Program-made: the position numbers and the translations under genes
The notes under the pieces: generated by a model
What the model was told of the DNA's origin: nothing
The model's input: only the letters and a program-made list of their open reading frames with translations
The model's database searches: none
In this document: one piece after another, positions 15,564 to 24,479 of the stretch
Layout: every line of letters begins with the position of its first letter
Numbering within the stretch: the first letter of the stretch is position 1
NCBI GenBank assembly: GCA_947494545.1
Contig: CANLVH010000001.1
Span: 186,001 to 250,000, forward strand
DNA from: an uncultured Mesonia sp.
GTDB taxonomy: Bacteria; Bacteroidota; Bacteroidia; Flavobacteriales; Flavobacteriaceae
Length of the DNA stretch: 64,000 nucleotides
Reading direction: 5' to 3'

Positions 15564-17152
15564 AACAGTTTGCAACTCTCATAAAGACTTTAGACAGCAC
15601 AAATAAAACCACGCTTAAGGTAAACGCGCTTACAAAATATTTTGAACAAGCTGAACCTAAAGATAAGGTTTGGACAATTGCTATTTTATCACACAGAAGA
15701 CCGCCACGCCCCGTAAATACGACGCTTATGCGAGAATGGGCGTCAGAATTGGCGAAAATTCCCCTTTGGTTGTTTGAAGAATCGTACCACATTGTAGGAG
15801 ATTTGGCAGAAACTATTGCTTTGGTAATTCCGCCTTCTGAAGAATCTTCCGAAAAGAGTTTACACCAATTTTTAGACGAAATAATAAAGCTTAAAAAACA
15901 ACCGGAAGAAGACAAAAAAGCCTATTTATTTGAAAATTGGCTCAGCTTAAATTATTACGAACGTTTTGTGTTTACAAAGCTTATTACCGGTAGTTTTCGA
16001 ATCGGCGTAAGCCAAAAACTAATGACGCGTGCTCTATCTAAGGCAACACAAATAGACGAAGATATTTTGGCTTACAAACTTATGGGAAATTGGGAACCGG
16101 TCAAAACAAGCTTTAATCGGCTTATTTTAGAAGAAAACAAATCAGATTATCTTTCAAAACCTTACCCGTTTTATTTGGCTTATGCCATAGAAAATGAACC
16201 GCAAGATTTGGGCACTGTGCAAGAGTGGGCAGCAGAACATAAATGGGATGGTATTCGTGCGCAAGTTATAATCCGCGAAAGCGAACTTTTTGTATGGAGC
16301 AGAGGAGAAGAATTGGTAAGCGATAAATATCCCGAGTTTGAAAGCTTTACGGAAGTAATACCGGACGGAACAGTTTTAGACGGAGAAATTTTACCTTTTC
16401 CTAAAGGAGAAATAGGCACTTTTAAAGATTTGCAAACCCGTATAGGTCGAAAAAACGTCAGTAAAAAATTACTGGAAAAAACACCGGTTATTTTAAAAGC
16501 CTATGACGTGCTAGAATGGAAAGGAAAAGATATCCGGTCGCGCTCTTTTAAAGAAAGAAGACAAATTTTAGAAAATCTATATACTAAAACTCAAGATTTA
16601 GATATTCCGCTACAACTTTCAGAAACAATTTCGTTTTCTAATTGGGAAGAAGCAGCAAAAGAACGCGAGCGCAGTCGGGAGGTGAAATCGGAAGGTTTAA
16701 TGCTTAAACGTTGGGACTCGCCTTATTTAGTAGGCAGAAAAAAAGGCGATTGGTGGAAATGGAAAGTAGATCCGTTAACCATAGATGCGGTACTAACTTA
16801 TGCCATGCGTGGTCACGGGAGACGCAGTAATTTATTTACAGATTATACTTTCGGGTTGTGGGACAAAGAAAAAAATGAATTAGTAACTTTTGCCAAAGCT
16901 TATTCCGGTTTAACCGATGCAGAATTTAGAAAAGTAGATGCGTGGATTAAAAGAAACATCTTAGAACGTTTTGGGCCGGTAAGAAGCGTAAAACCGCAGC
17001 ACGTTTTTGAGATTGCTTTTGAAGGCATAGCCGAATCTAAGCGCCATAAAAGCGGCGTAGCTACCAGGTTTCCTAGGATTTTACGTTGGAGACAAGATAA
17101 AAAAATTGAAGATGCAAATACGTTGGAAGATCTAAAAGCGTTAATTCCGTGA
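15560..17152 (+). CDS. ATP-dependent DNA ligase
   Basis: Seals nicks using ATP. The 530-residue size fits the cluster-associated (LigB/archaeal-like) class, distinct from the replicative NAD+-dependent LigA. The N-terminal DNA-binding domain covers about residues 1-200. The adenylation motif is AAEHKWDGIRAQ (KxDGxR, nucleophile lysine near residue 231). Further nucleotidyltransferase motifs are LDGEILPF, SEGLMLKRWDSPY and WWKWKVDPL. The C-terminal OB domain ends with the SGVATRFPRILRWRQDK block. It overlaps the exonuclease upstream (ATGA) and the helicase downstream (GTGA). Confidence 0.95.
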   Translation: MKQFATLIKTLDSTNKTTLKVNALTKYFEQAEPKDKVWTIAILSHRRPPRPVNTTLMREWASELAKIPLWLFEESYHIVGDLAETIALVIPPSEESSEKSLHQFLDEIIKLKKQPEEDKKAYLFENWLSLNYYERFVFTKLITGSFRIGVSQKLMTRALSKATQIDEDILAYKLMGNWEPVKTSFNRLILEENKSDYLSKPYPFYLAYAIENEPQDLGTVQEWAAEHKWDGIRAQVIIRESELFVWSRGEELVSDKYPEFESFTEVIPDGTVLDGEILPFPKGEIGTFKDLQTRIGRKNVSKKLLEKTPVILKAYDVLEWKGKDIRSRSFKERRQILENLYTKTQDLDIPLQLSETISFSNWEEAAKERERSREVKSEGLMLKRWDSPYLVGRKKGDWWKWKVDPLTIDAVLTYAMRGHGRRSNLFTDYTFGLWDKEKNELVTFAKAYSGLTDAEFRKVDAWIKRNILERFGPVRSVKPQHVFEIAFEGIAESKRHKSGVATRFPRILRWRQDKKIEDANTLEDLKALIP

Positions 17153-19629
17153 AAAAACAACTTTTAAATTCTGCAAATTCTTGGTTTGAGGAACAAAACT
17201 GGAAAGCTTTCAAGTTTCAAAAAGATACTTGGCAAGCATATTTAAAAGGAAAAAATGGTTTGCTTAACGCCCCAACCGGAAGCGGAAAAACTTATGCGCT
17301 TTGGGTACCTATTGTTTTAGAAATTTTACAACAAAAAAGTAAAAAGAAAAAGCCAGGCAAAGGTTTAAAAGCTTTATGGATTACCCCACTGCGAGCACTT
17401 TCCGCAGAAATCGAGCAAGCAGCAACACGTTTTGCTCAAGATATAGATCCTGAGTTAACTGTAGGAATTCGTACAGGAGATACGCCGCAAAAAGTTCGCG
17501 CGGCACAAAAACGCAAAATGCCGGACTTACTCATTACCACGCCAGAGAGTTTGCAGCTTTTGCTTTCTTCAAAAAATTATGACAAAACCTTTAAAAATTT
17601 AAATGCCGTCGTGGTAGACGAATGGCACGAGTTATTAGGCAGCAAACGTGGCGTGCAAATGGAATTGGCTTTAAGCCGACTTAAAAGCGTTTCTCAAAAC
17701 TTAAAAATTTGGGGAATTTCGGCTACTATTGGCAATTTAGAGCAAGCCAAGGAAGTTTTGTTAGGACCGCAAACACCACAATTTGAAAATTCGGTTTTGA
17801 TAAAAGCCAATATCAAAAAGAAGATAAAAGTACAATCGCTTATTCCTAAAAAGATGGAGAAATTCCCTTGGCGGGGACATTTAGGTTTGCATTTAATAGA
17901 TGAGGTAGTTCCCATAATTAAAAACTCTAAAACTACGTTATTGTTTACCAACACGCGCTCGCAATGCGAATTATGGTTTCAAAAATTAATGGAAAAATAC
18001 CCCGAATTTGCCGGAGAAGTCGCTATGCATCACGGCAGCATAAATAAAGAAACACGATTGTGGGTAGAACAAGCCATTAGAAACGAAACCTTAAAAGCGG
18101 TGGTTTGTACTTCGAGTTTAGACTTGGGCGTAGATTTTGCTCCGGTAGAAACTATTGTACAAATAGGAAGTCCAAAAGGCGTGGCACGGTTTTTACAACG
18201 CGCAGGAAGAAGCGGTCACCAACCGGGAAAATTAAGTGTTATTCATTTTTTGCCAACGCACGCTATGGAACTTATTGAAGCTTCCGCTTTGCAAAAAGCC
18301 GTAAAAAAGCAAGCCGTAGAAGATCGCGTGCCTTATTTACAAAGCTATGACGTGTTGCTGCAATATTTGACCACTTTGGCTGTTTCAGATGGTTTTTATC
18401 CGCAGAAAATTTATCCCGAAGTAAGTTCTACATTTTGCTACCAAGGTTTAACACAAAACCAATGGAAGTGGTGTTTAAATTTTATTACAACGGGTGGAGA
18501 AAGTTTACATACCTATGACGAATACCAAAAAGTAGAAATTGAAGAAGACGGGAAGTTTAAAGTTAATAATCGTGGCGTTGCTATGCGACACCGCTTGCAA
18601 ATTGGCACGATTGTGAGCGATGCCGTACTGAGCGTAAAATATATAAAAGGCGGATTTATTGGTAGCATCGAAGAGTTTTTTGTATCAAAATTAAAACGTG
18701 GCGATGTCTTTATGTTTGCCGGAAGAAATCTAGAATTTGTACGCATAAAAGGCATGCAAGTGCAAGTGCGAAAATCGAATAAAAAAACAGGAAAAGTTCC
18801 TAGTTGGGCGGGAGGCAGAATGAGTTTTTCGGCACAAATGAGTGAGTTGCTTCGGGAAGAAATGTATGCTGCCGCAGCCAGCGTAGATAAAAAACTAGCG
18901 CAAGAGTTGGGCATTAGCACAAAATCTCTAGAGTTAAAAGCGCTACAACCCATTTTTGAACGGCAATTGCTAGATTCTATCATTCCTACACAAAATGAAT
19001 TTTTAATAGAAAGCTTTAAAACTCGCGAAGGTTATCACGCGGTTTTTTATCCGTTTGAGGGCAGATTTGTGCACGAAGCTTTGGGAAGTTTGTTGGCTTA
19101 CAGAATAAGTTTGTTGAGTCCTATTTCGTTTAGCATAGCGTTTAACGATTATGGTTTTGAGTTGCTTTCTGACCAAGAAATAGATATGCAACAAGTGTTG
19201 GATAACAACCTGTTTTCTAACGAATTTGTAATGGATGATTTATATAAAAGTCTAAACGCAACCGAAATGGCACGCAGAAAATTTAGAGACATTGCCGTAA
19301 TTGCCGGTTTGGTTTTTACCGGTTACCCAAACAAATTGATTAAAAGCAAGCATTTACAATCCAGCTCACAATTGTTGTTTGATGTCTTTCGGGATTACGA
19401 ACCTGAAAATTTATTGTTTCAGCAAGCCTTTACGGAAACCTTTGAACATCAGTTAGAAGAAGGCAGGTTACGATTGGCTTTAGAACGCATTGCGCAACAG
19501 AAAATAGTTTGGAAAAAATGCAGAAAACCCACGCCTTTTTCGTTTCCTATAATTACCGATAGGTTGCGGGAAAAGCTATCGTCAGAAAAATTAGAAGACC
19601 GCATTAGACGAATGATTAAAAAACTTTAA
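17149..19629 (+). CDS. Ligase-associated Lhr-like DEXH helicase
   Basis: Superfamily 2 helicase of the Lhr family, 826 residues, in the ligase-associated DNA damage response cluster. Motif I is NAPTGSGKTYALW. Motif II is DEWHELLGS rather than DEAD, motif III is ISATIG, and the later motifs are MHHGSINKETRLW and RFLQRAGRSGHQPGK. These are followed by the Lhr-specific winged-helix and beta-barrel region. The start is GTG, overlapping the ligase stop as GTGA. A 174-nt gap holding a TTCCGCGGAA palindrome (19714-19727) separates it from the next gene. Confidence 0.95.
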   Translation: MKKQLLNSANSWFEEQNWKAFKFQKDTWQAYLKGKNGLLNAPTGSGKTYALWVPIVLEILQQKSKKKKPGKGLKALWITPLRALSAEIEQAATRFAQDIDPELTVGIRTGDTPQKVRAAQKRKMPDLLITTPESLQLLLSSKNYDKTFKNLNAVVVDEWHELLGSKRGVQMELALSRLKSVSQNLKIWGISATIGNLEQAKEVLLGPQTPQFENSVLIKANIKKKIKVQSLIPKKMEKFPWRGHLGLHLIDEVVPIIKNSKTTLLFTNTRSQCELWFQKLMEKYPEFAGEVAMHHGSINKETRLWVEQAIRNETLKAVVCTSSLDLGVDFAPVETIVQIGSPKGVARFLQRAGRSGHQPGKLSVIHFLPTHAMELIEASALQKAVKKQAVEDRVPYLQSYDVLLQYLTTLAVSDGFYPQKIYPEVSSTFCYQGLTQNQWKWCLNFITTGGESLHTYDEYQKVEIEEDGKFKVNNRGVAMRHRLQIGTIVSDAVLSVKYIKGGFIGSIEEFFVSKLKRGDVFMFAGRNLEFVRIKGMQVQVRKSNKKTGKVPSWAGGRMSFSAQMSELLREEMYAAAASVDKKLAQELGISTKSLELKALQPIFERQLLDSIIPTQNEFLIESFKTREGYHAVFYPFEGRFVHEALGSLLAYRISLLSPISFSIAFNDYGFELLSDQEIDMQQVLDNNLFSNEFVMDDLYKSLNATEMARRKFRDIAVIAGLVFTGYPNKLIKSKHLQSSSQLLFDVFRDYEPENLLFQQAFTETFEHQLEEGRLRLALERIAQQKIVWKKCRKPTPFSFPIITDRLREKLSSEKLEDRIRRMIKKL

Positions 19630-19803
19630 ACACACTCTCGTCTAAAAAATAGGTAAATACGTAAAGCAACCTAAGAAAACAACTGGTAAAAATTAGAAAA
19701 CTAAGCGCTAAAACTTCCGCGGAAGCGAAAACAGAAGTATAAAAATTCTGTTAATCCTATCTGATAAGCTTTTAGAAGATTTTATCTTGTAAACAAAAAC
19801 TAA

Positions 19804-20265
19804 ATGAAGACCTCAATAAGCCTTTTAATAATTTTGGTTTTTACGGCTTGTAATACCTTGCAAAAGCAGGAAATTACTAAAGATGCGATGCTGAAAATAG
19901 GGCAAGGTAATTTGCACGGAATTGGAGACCAAAAACTTCAACCGCAGCAAAAGATTATTACATCTGAAAAAGAATGGAGCGATTTAAAGAAAAAAATGAA
20001 TGCGGTAAATCCTACCACGCAAAACTTTAAAAATTTACCGGTTAATTTTAAAAATGAAATGCTTTTGGTTTTGATAAGTGATTTGAAAAGTAGCGGCGGG
20101 CACAGCATTATGATTGAAAAAATTGAAGAAACCCAAAAACAAATCGAAATTGCTTACCGCGAAAAATCTCCGGACGGAATTGCCACTACCGTGATGACGC
20201 AACCGTATTTTGTGGCAAAAATTCCGAAAACAAATAAAGAAGTGCGTTTTATAAAACTAAATTGA
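19804..20265 (+). CDS. PrcB-like lipoprotein
   Basis: A 153-residue predicted lipoprotein: signal MKTSISLLIILVFTAC with cysteine 16. The C-terminal half has strands and motifs like the PrcB_C domain, a protease-complex subunit family: EMLLVLISDLKSSGGHSIMIEKIEE, then an IPKTNKEVRFIKLN end. It lies inside the repair cluster and overlaps the PdeM start (TGATG), so its translation is coupled to a DNA repair enzyme although it should be in the envelope. I do not know its function. Confidence 0.7.
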   Translation: MKTSISLLIILVFTACNTLQKQEITKDAMLKIGQGNLHGIGDQKLQPQQKIITSEKEWSDLKKKMNAVNPTTQNFKNLPVNFKNEMLLVLISDLKSSGGHSIMIEKIEETQKQIEIAYREKSPDGIATTVMTQPYFVAKIPKTNKEVRFIKLN

Positions 20266-20906
20266 TGCTAGAGGTAAATTTGCAGGGAGAAACTTTTATT
20301 TTTCACCCTAGCGGTGCTTTATATTGGAGAAGCTTAAAAACATTGCTTATCGCAGATGTGCATTTAGGAAAAATTGCGCATTTTAGAAAGCACGGTAGCG
20401 CGATACCGCAAAAAGCGATTTTAAAAAATTTTCAGCAACTTAAAAAAGTGGTAAATACATTTAAACCGGAGAAAATCTATTTTTTGGGCGATTTGTTTCA
20501 CAGCACTTTTAATACCGAGTTTACTTATTTTAAAACTTGGGTGCAAGAACAGCAAGCAGATTTAACCTTAATTATGGGAAATCACGATATTATTTCGCCA
20601 ACAAATTTTGAAAATTTGGGAATTGAAGTTCAAAAAGAAAGTTATCTCAAAAATTTTCTACTCACCCATCACCCCGAAAAACGCGAAGGTTTTTTTACTA
20701 TTTGCGGTCATGTACATCCCGGCTTTCGCTTACGCGGAATAGGAAAACAGCACGAGAAATTACCTTGCTTTTTTAAAACCAAACAACAATTAATTCTTCC
20801 CGCTTTTGGTACCTTTACAGGGAATTATTTGATACAACAATCAGAAAATGACCAAATTTACGTTTGCACAGAAACCGAAGTAATACCTATACCACAAAAA
20901 CCATGA
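20265..20906 (+). CDS. pdeM: Ligase-associated phosphoesterase PdeM
   Basis: Calcineurin-like metallophosphoesterase/endonuclease of the ligase-Lhr cluster, 213 residues from the ATG at 20265. Metal-binding motifs run in order: LLIADVHLGK (DxH), FLGDLFHS (GDxxH), MGNHD (GNHD) and CGHVHPGF (GHxH). The start overlaps the lipoprotein stop, and its own stop overlaps the next start (ATGA), making a tightly coupled tail of the repair operon. Confidence 0.93.
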   Translation: MLEVNLQGETFIFHPSGALYWRSLKTLLIADVHLGKIAHFRKHGSAIPQKAILKNFQQLKKVVNTFKPEKIYFLGDLFHSTFNTEFTYFKTWVQEQQADLTLIMGNHDIISPTNFENLGIEVQKESYLKNFLLTHHPEKREGFFTICGHVHPGFRLRGIGKQHEKLPCFFKTKQQLILPAFGTFTGNYLIQQSENDQIYVCTETEVIPIPQKP

Positions 20907-21700
20907 AACCAAAAATACTCGCTGTTCTTAATTTTATTTCGGTGCTTATTGCAATTGCCACGAGCTACGCAACGCAAGCTTTTCAGCTTAACGGAAACAC
21001 TATTGGCGGTTTAAGCAAACAACCTGAATATGCTAATTTATTTACACCGGCTGGTTATGCTTTTGCTATTTGGGGCATTATTTATTTGGCATTATTGGCT
21101 TTTAGTAGTTATCATTTATACCAAGTATTTAAGAAAAAGGAAGTAAAAGCTTTTTTACGACAAACCGGTCTTTGGTTGGTGTTGGCAAATTTAGCTACTT
21201 CGGCGTGGGTAGTGGCTTGGTTGTATGAATATACCGGCCTTTCGGTATTATTTATGCTAACTGCTTTGCTTGCATTAATCAAAATTATTCTTAACACCAA
21301 TATGGAGCGTTGGGATGCGCCGCTAAAAGTAATTGCTTTTAATTGGTGGCCAATTTGTTTGTATTCGGGATGGATTGCCGTTGCTACTATTGCAAATATT
21401 GCAGCTTATTTGGTAAAAATAGATTGGCAAGCATTTTTGTTTACAAAAGTGCAATGGACAATCCTAATGGTTATAATTGCTACGCTTGTTAATTTGGCGA
21501 TGATTTATTTTAGAAATATGCGCGAGTTTGCAGCTGTTGGTATTTGGGCACTAATTGCCATTTATGTAAAACAACAAGAAAATGTAGAAAGCATAGCATA
21601 CACCGCTCTAGCGGGAGCAATAATTATTGGATTATATGCAGCTTACCACGGTTTTAAAAACCGAAAAACCAACCCGATGTTTAGGATGATGCAAGAATAG
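20903..21700 (+). CDS. TspO-like tryptophan-rich membrane protein
   Basis: Inner-membrane protein of 265 residues with about eight hydrophobic helices. It has the TspO/MBR-like pattern of tryptophans and prolines in FTPAGYAFAIWGIIYLAL, then NLATSAWVVAWLYEYTGLS and the NWWPICLYSGWIAVATIAN block. The ATG at 20903 overlaps the pdeM stop; a longer frame from 20864 is internal to pdeM. TspO proteins bind tetrapyrroles, but this larger family is uncharacterised. It may simply ride on the repair operon. Confidence 0.75.
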   Translation: MKPKILAVLNFISVLIAIATSYATQAFQLNGNTIGGLSKQPEYANLFTPAGYAFAIWGIIYLALLAFSSYHLYQVFKKKEVKAFLRQTGLWLVLANLATSAWVVAWLYEYTGLSVLFMLTALLALIKIILNTNMERWDAPLKVIAFNWWPICLYSGWIAVATIANIAAYLVKIDWQAFLFTKVQWTILMVIIATLVNLAMIYFRNMREFAAVGIWALIAIYVKQQENVESIAYTALAGAIIIGLYAAYHGFKNRKTNPMFRMMQE

Positions 21701-21731
21701 TATGGAGTAGATAGTATTTAGTAATCATTAC

Positions 21732-22118
21732 TGTCCGATTAATAAAACTTGCTCTTAAAATTAGCAATAGTTATTTTCAATAAAATTTGTTTGTTCATTT
21801 TTTTCATTGACAAAAAAACGAACCAAAAAAGTCTAGGCTTAACCGAACTTTACTAAAAATTTCTCTCGTTACGGCGCAAACTAAATGTATTTGCTGATTT
21901 TCATAAATTTTTAAAACTCAAAGTTTTGCTCGTCTTTATTCAATTTTTTGCGGCTGGCGCTAGTTTGCTTAGCCCTCCACTCAGATCATTTTTTAACGTA
22001 AACTTCGCTTAGGCCAGAAAAAAATAAAAACCCTTAAAGCAAGGTATCATATTATAAATCTCTCAAAACCCTTGGCTATTATTGACGTGTCATTCGTTTT
22101 AATTAATTTAATCGGACA
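21732..22118. mobile_element. Non-coding element with 11-bp terminal inverted repeats (387 bp)
   Basis: TGTCCGATTAA at 21732-21742 is perfectly inverted as TTAATCGGACA at 22108-22118. The flanks carry an identical 14-mer, TAGTATTTAGTAAT, at 21712-21725 and 22120-22133, set 6 nt and 1 nt from the ends. No ORF of useful length is inside. It resembles a MITE or the shell of a deleted insertion sequence. Read on the minus strand it contains CTTTTTTGGTTCGTTTTTTT. Confidence 0.6.
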
Positions 22119-22133
22119 CTAGTATTTAGTAAT

Positions 22134-22310
22134 GCGTAATAAAATTTGTAAAAATTCATTAGAGAAATCCTGAAATAAATTCAGTTTGACCGTCAGCTAT
22201 TTGTCTTTTAGCAGCAAAGAATCTATTCAATTACAGCGAGTCTAATCAATTTTAATTTCAACTTCAATTTCTAACTACTCAATACTAAAATCTCAAGACT
22301 AATTACTACC
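22134..22310. other. AT-rich spacer behind the inverted-repeat element
   Basis: No gene. The last 70 nt (22243-22310) are a low-complexity, C/T/A-biased tract rich in CTA and ACT words, similar in composition to the tract at 14404-14475. Confidence 0.5.
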
Positions 22311-23666
22311 TCAAACCATTCCTTTAATATCATTGCCCCAGGTTGGGTAAGCAAAAATCATGGCTTTTAAGTCTTCGCAAGTTAATTGTCCGCAGATGGC
22401 TACAGTAAAAAGATTAATCATTTCGGCGGCTTGCGGGCTTATAATATGCGCGCCTAAAATTTTTTGTGTCTTTTTATCTACAATAGTTTTAAAGCCGTAA
22501 TGCTTTTCATTAATTCGTTTGGCGTTATACCAATCTAAATTTTGCTTTTCTTTTACAACAATATCATAGCCTTTTGCTTTTGCTTCGTCTTCAGACAAAC
22601 CAACAGAAGCCAATTGCGGATTGGTAAACACCACCGATGGTTGCGGTGGATAATTAGCTTCCTCCTTAACGCTTTTACCAATTAGTTGCGAAATAACCAC
22701 TTTGGCTTCTTGCGACGACAATGGTGTTAGCGGCAAACCATCACTATCCGATACATCGCCACAAGCATACACATCTTTATTCTTGGGGTTTTGAAGATAC
22801 TTATTTACACTCACGCCTTTTTTACTAAAACTTACCTTACCTTTTTCTAAATCTAATTCGTCTATAGATGGCACGCGGCCGGCAGTATTAAAAACCATTT
22901 CTGCTTTTACTTCTATGGTTTTGTCACCTTGTTTTGCGCTTACGCGGAAATATTTTTGCAGTTTCTCAATTTTATTTACGCCGGCGTTAACTATAAATTC
23001 TACTCCCAATTCTTCAAAAGATTTTACTAAAGGATCTACAATGGCCTCATCAAAATTGGTTAGAGGTTTTGGTGCCATATCAATCATAGTAACTTTTACG
23101 CCAAGGCTGGCAGCAAGATGGGCAAACTCCATCCCAATATAACCGGCGCCAATAAACACCATACTTTCGGGTAATTTTGGCAAGTCTAAAAAATCGTCGC
23201 TCACTAATGCGAGATCCCTTCCGGGAATTTTAAGTTCAAGAGGTTTATTTCCGGTAGCAATCACAATTTTTTTGGCACGCACGGTTTTTCCTTCCACCGA
23301 AAGGGTGTTTTCATCTAAAAATTTCGGCGATTGGTGGTACATTTTGATACCTAATTCCTTTAAATCTCTTTCAGTTGCGAAGGGAATGGCATCCACAAAT
23401 TGCTTTTTGTAGTCTTGTAAATCCTCCCAATTAAATTCGGGCATTTTAGTAATTCCTTTTCCTTGCATTTTTCGGGCACGATCTATTATTTCAGAAAGTC
23501 CTACCAAGACTTTTTTAGGGTCGCAACCTCTGTTGGCGCAAGTACCACCAAACTCTCTGTTGTCTGCAATAGCTACTTTTTTTCCTGCTTCCGCGCAAGC
23601 TTTTGCCACTGTTTTTCCGGCGGTTCCCGTTCCTATTACAAATACATCATACGCTTCAATACCCAT
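22311..23666 (-). CDS. FAD/NAD(P)-dependent disulfide oxidoreductase family protein
   Basis: A 451-residue class I pyridine nucleotide-disulfide oxidoreductase. It has the FAD motif VIGTGTAGKTVAKACAEAG, the redox-active disulfide region GGTCANRGCDPKK (CxxxxC), the NAD(P)-binding VFIGAGYIGMEFAHLAASLG and the second FAD motif DVYACGDVSD. The C-terminal segment reads AYPTWGNDI where the family normally has an HPTxxE-type catalytic dyad, so both acid-base residues appear to be missing. Glutathione, dihydrolipoamide or mercuric reductase activity therefore cannot be assumed. Monocistronic. Confidence 0.88.
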   Translation of the reverse strand: MGIEAYDVFVIGTGTAGKTVAKACAEAGKKVAIADNREFGGTCANRGCDPKKVLVGLSEIIDRARKMQGKGITKMPEFNWEDLQDYKKQFVDAIPFATERDLKELGIKMYHQSPKFLDENTLSVEGKTVRAKKIVIATGNKPLELKIPGRDLALVSDDFLDLPKLPESMVFIGAGYIGMEFAHLAASLGVKVTMIDMAPKPLTNFDEAIVDPLVKSFEELGVEFIVNAGVNKIEKLQKYFRVSAKQGDKTIEVKAEMVFNTAGRVPSIDELDLEKGKVSFSKKGVSVNKYLQNPKNKDVYACGDVSDSDGLPLTPLSSQEAKVVISQLIGKSVKEEANYPPQPSVVFTNPQLASVGLSEDEAKAKGYDIVVKEKQNLDWYNAKRINEKHYGFKTIVDKKTQKILGAHIISPQAAEMINLFTVAICGQLTCEDLKAMIFAYPTWGNDIKGMV

Positions 23667-23756
23667 AATTTTCTTTTTAAGCTAAAAAGATACAGGTATT
23701 TGTAAAGTTAGGCTGTTAGCAAAATGGTAAAATATAAGATACAGATAGGTTAGTTT

Positions 23757-23784
23757 AAAAAAGTACTTTTTTAAGTACATTTTT
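23757..23784. promoter_or_regulatory. Operator of the YefM/YoeB-type locus
   Basis: AAAAAAGTACTTTTTT (23757-23772) is a perfect 16-bp palindrome, followed by AAGTACATTTTT. The two cores, AGTACT and AGTACA, are centred 12 bp apart. This matches the arrangement described for the E. coli yefM-yoeB operator (TGTACA-type cores 12 bp apart). Confidence 0.7.
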
Positions 23785-23786
23785 AT

Positions 23787-23794
23787 TATCTTTG
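23787..23794 (+). promoter_or_regulatory. -7 box of the toxin-antitoxin operon
   Basis: TATCTTTG (TAnnTTTG), with the antitoxin ATG only 4 nt beyond it, so the transcript should have almost no leader. The operator lies between this box and the expected -33 region. Confidence 0.65.
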
Positions 23795-23798
23795 TTTT

Positions 23799-24050
23799 AT
23801 GGAAACAGTAAATTACACCAACTTTCGCTCTAATCTAAAGCATTGGTTTGATACAGTTATAGATGATGTTAGCGAATTGATTATCAAACGAAAAGGCGGA
23901 AAAGACTTGGTGCTTATCTCTTTGGACGAATACAATTCTTTAAAAGAAACTACTTATCTTCTCACTGGTAAAAACAGAGAAGTTTTGTTAAACTCTATCA
24001 AAGAATTAGAGTCAGGTAAAACGCTGGAAAAAGAGTTGATAGAAAAGTGA
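23799..24050 (+). CDS. Phd/YefM-family antitoxin
   Basis: An 83-residue antitoxin. The N-terminal DNA-binding and dimerisation part reads METVNYTNFRSNLKHWFDTV, the usual Phd/YefM start, and the core KGGKDLVLISLDEYNSLKETTYLL is diagnostic. The C-terminal third (LLNSIKELESGKTLEKELIEK) should wrap the toxin. It represses its own operon in this family, consistent with the palindromes just upstream. The next gene starts inside its stop (GTGA). Confidence 0.93.
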   Translation: METVNYTNFRSNLKHWFDTVIDDVSELIIKRKGGKDLVLISLDEYNSLKETTYLLTGKNREVLLNSIKELESGKTLEKELIEK

Positions 24051-24307
24051 AATTAACTTGGTCCGCCACCTCTTGGGAAGACTATTTGTATTGGCAAAAA
24101 GTAGATAAGAAAATACTTAAGAGAATAAATCAACTTCTGAAAGTTTGTATGCGTACTCCTTTTGAAGGATTAGGGAAGCCCGAAGCTTTAAAAGGAGATT
24201 TGCAAGGATATTGGTCTAGAAGAATAAATACAGAGCACCGTTTAGTTTACAAATATGAAAAAAACCAAATTTGGGTAGCAGCTTGTCGCTATCATTACGG
24301 AAAGTGA
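24047..24307 (+). CDS. yoeB: Txe/YoeB-family mRNA interferase toxin
   Basis: Ribosome-dependent mRNA endonuclease toxin of 86 residues, full length. Starts KLTWSATSWEDYLYWQ, as in the family. GKPEALKGDLQGYWSRRI holds the catalytic glutamate and arginine, and the C-terminal CRYHYGK has the catalytic histidine and tyrosine, so it looks active. The GTG start overlaps the antitoxin stop by 4 nt, giving antitoxin-first coupled expression. The plasmid-like or mobile nature of such modules fits its isolated position, but no other mobility gene is nearby. Confidence 0.94.
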   Translation: MKLTWSATSWEDYLYWQKVDKKILKRINQLLKVCMRTPFEGLGKPEALKGDLQGYWSRRINTEHRLVYKYEKNQIWVAACRYHYGK

Positions 24308-24479
24308 CTTTTCAAGTTGTAAGTGCTCGAGATTTCTCTGGATACACAAGCTTACCTACTTATTGCCGAATCTAAGGCCAACAGGATATATTATTAAAGC
24401 CGTAAATTAACTTTTTAGTCTAGGTTTTTACAAAAAAACCATCAAAAAGAAGTATTTTTAGTAAAAAGATGCTTCTTCT

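Noticed and set aside
15421..15915. 164-codon minus-strand ORF
   Set aside because: It lies antisense to the exonuclease and ligase genes, which have complete catalytic motifs; it is a shadow frame.
18513..18983. 156-codon minus-strand ORF
   Set aside because: Fully inside the Lhr-like helicase gene in antisense, with Ser/Cys-rich shadow composition.
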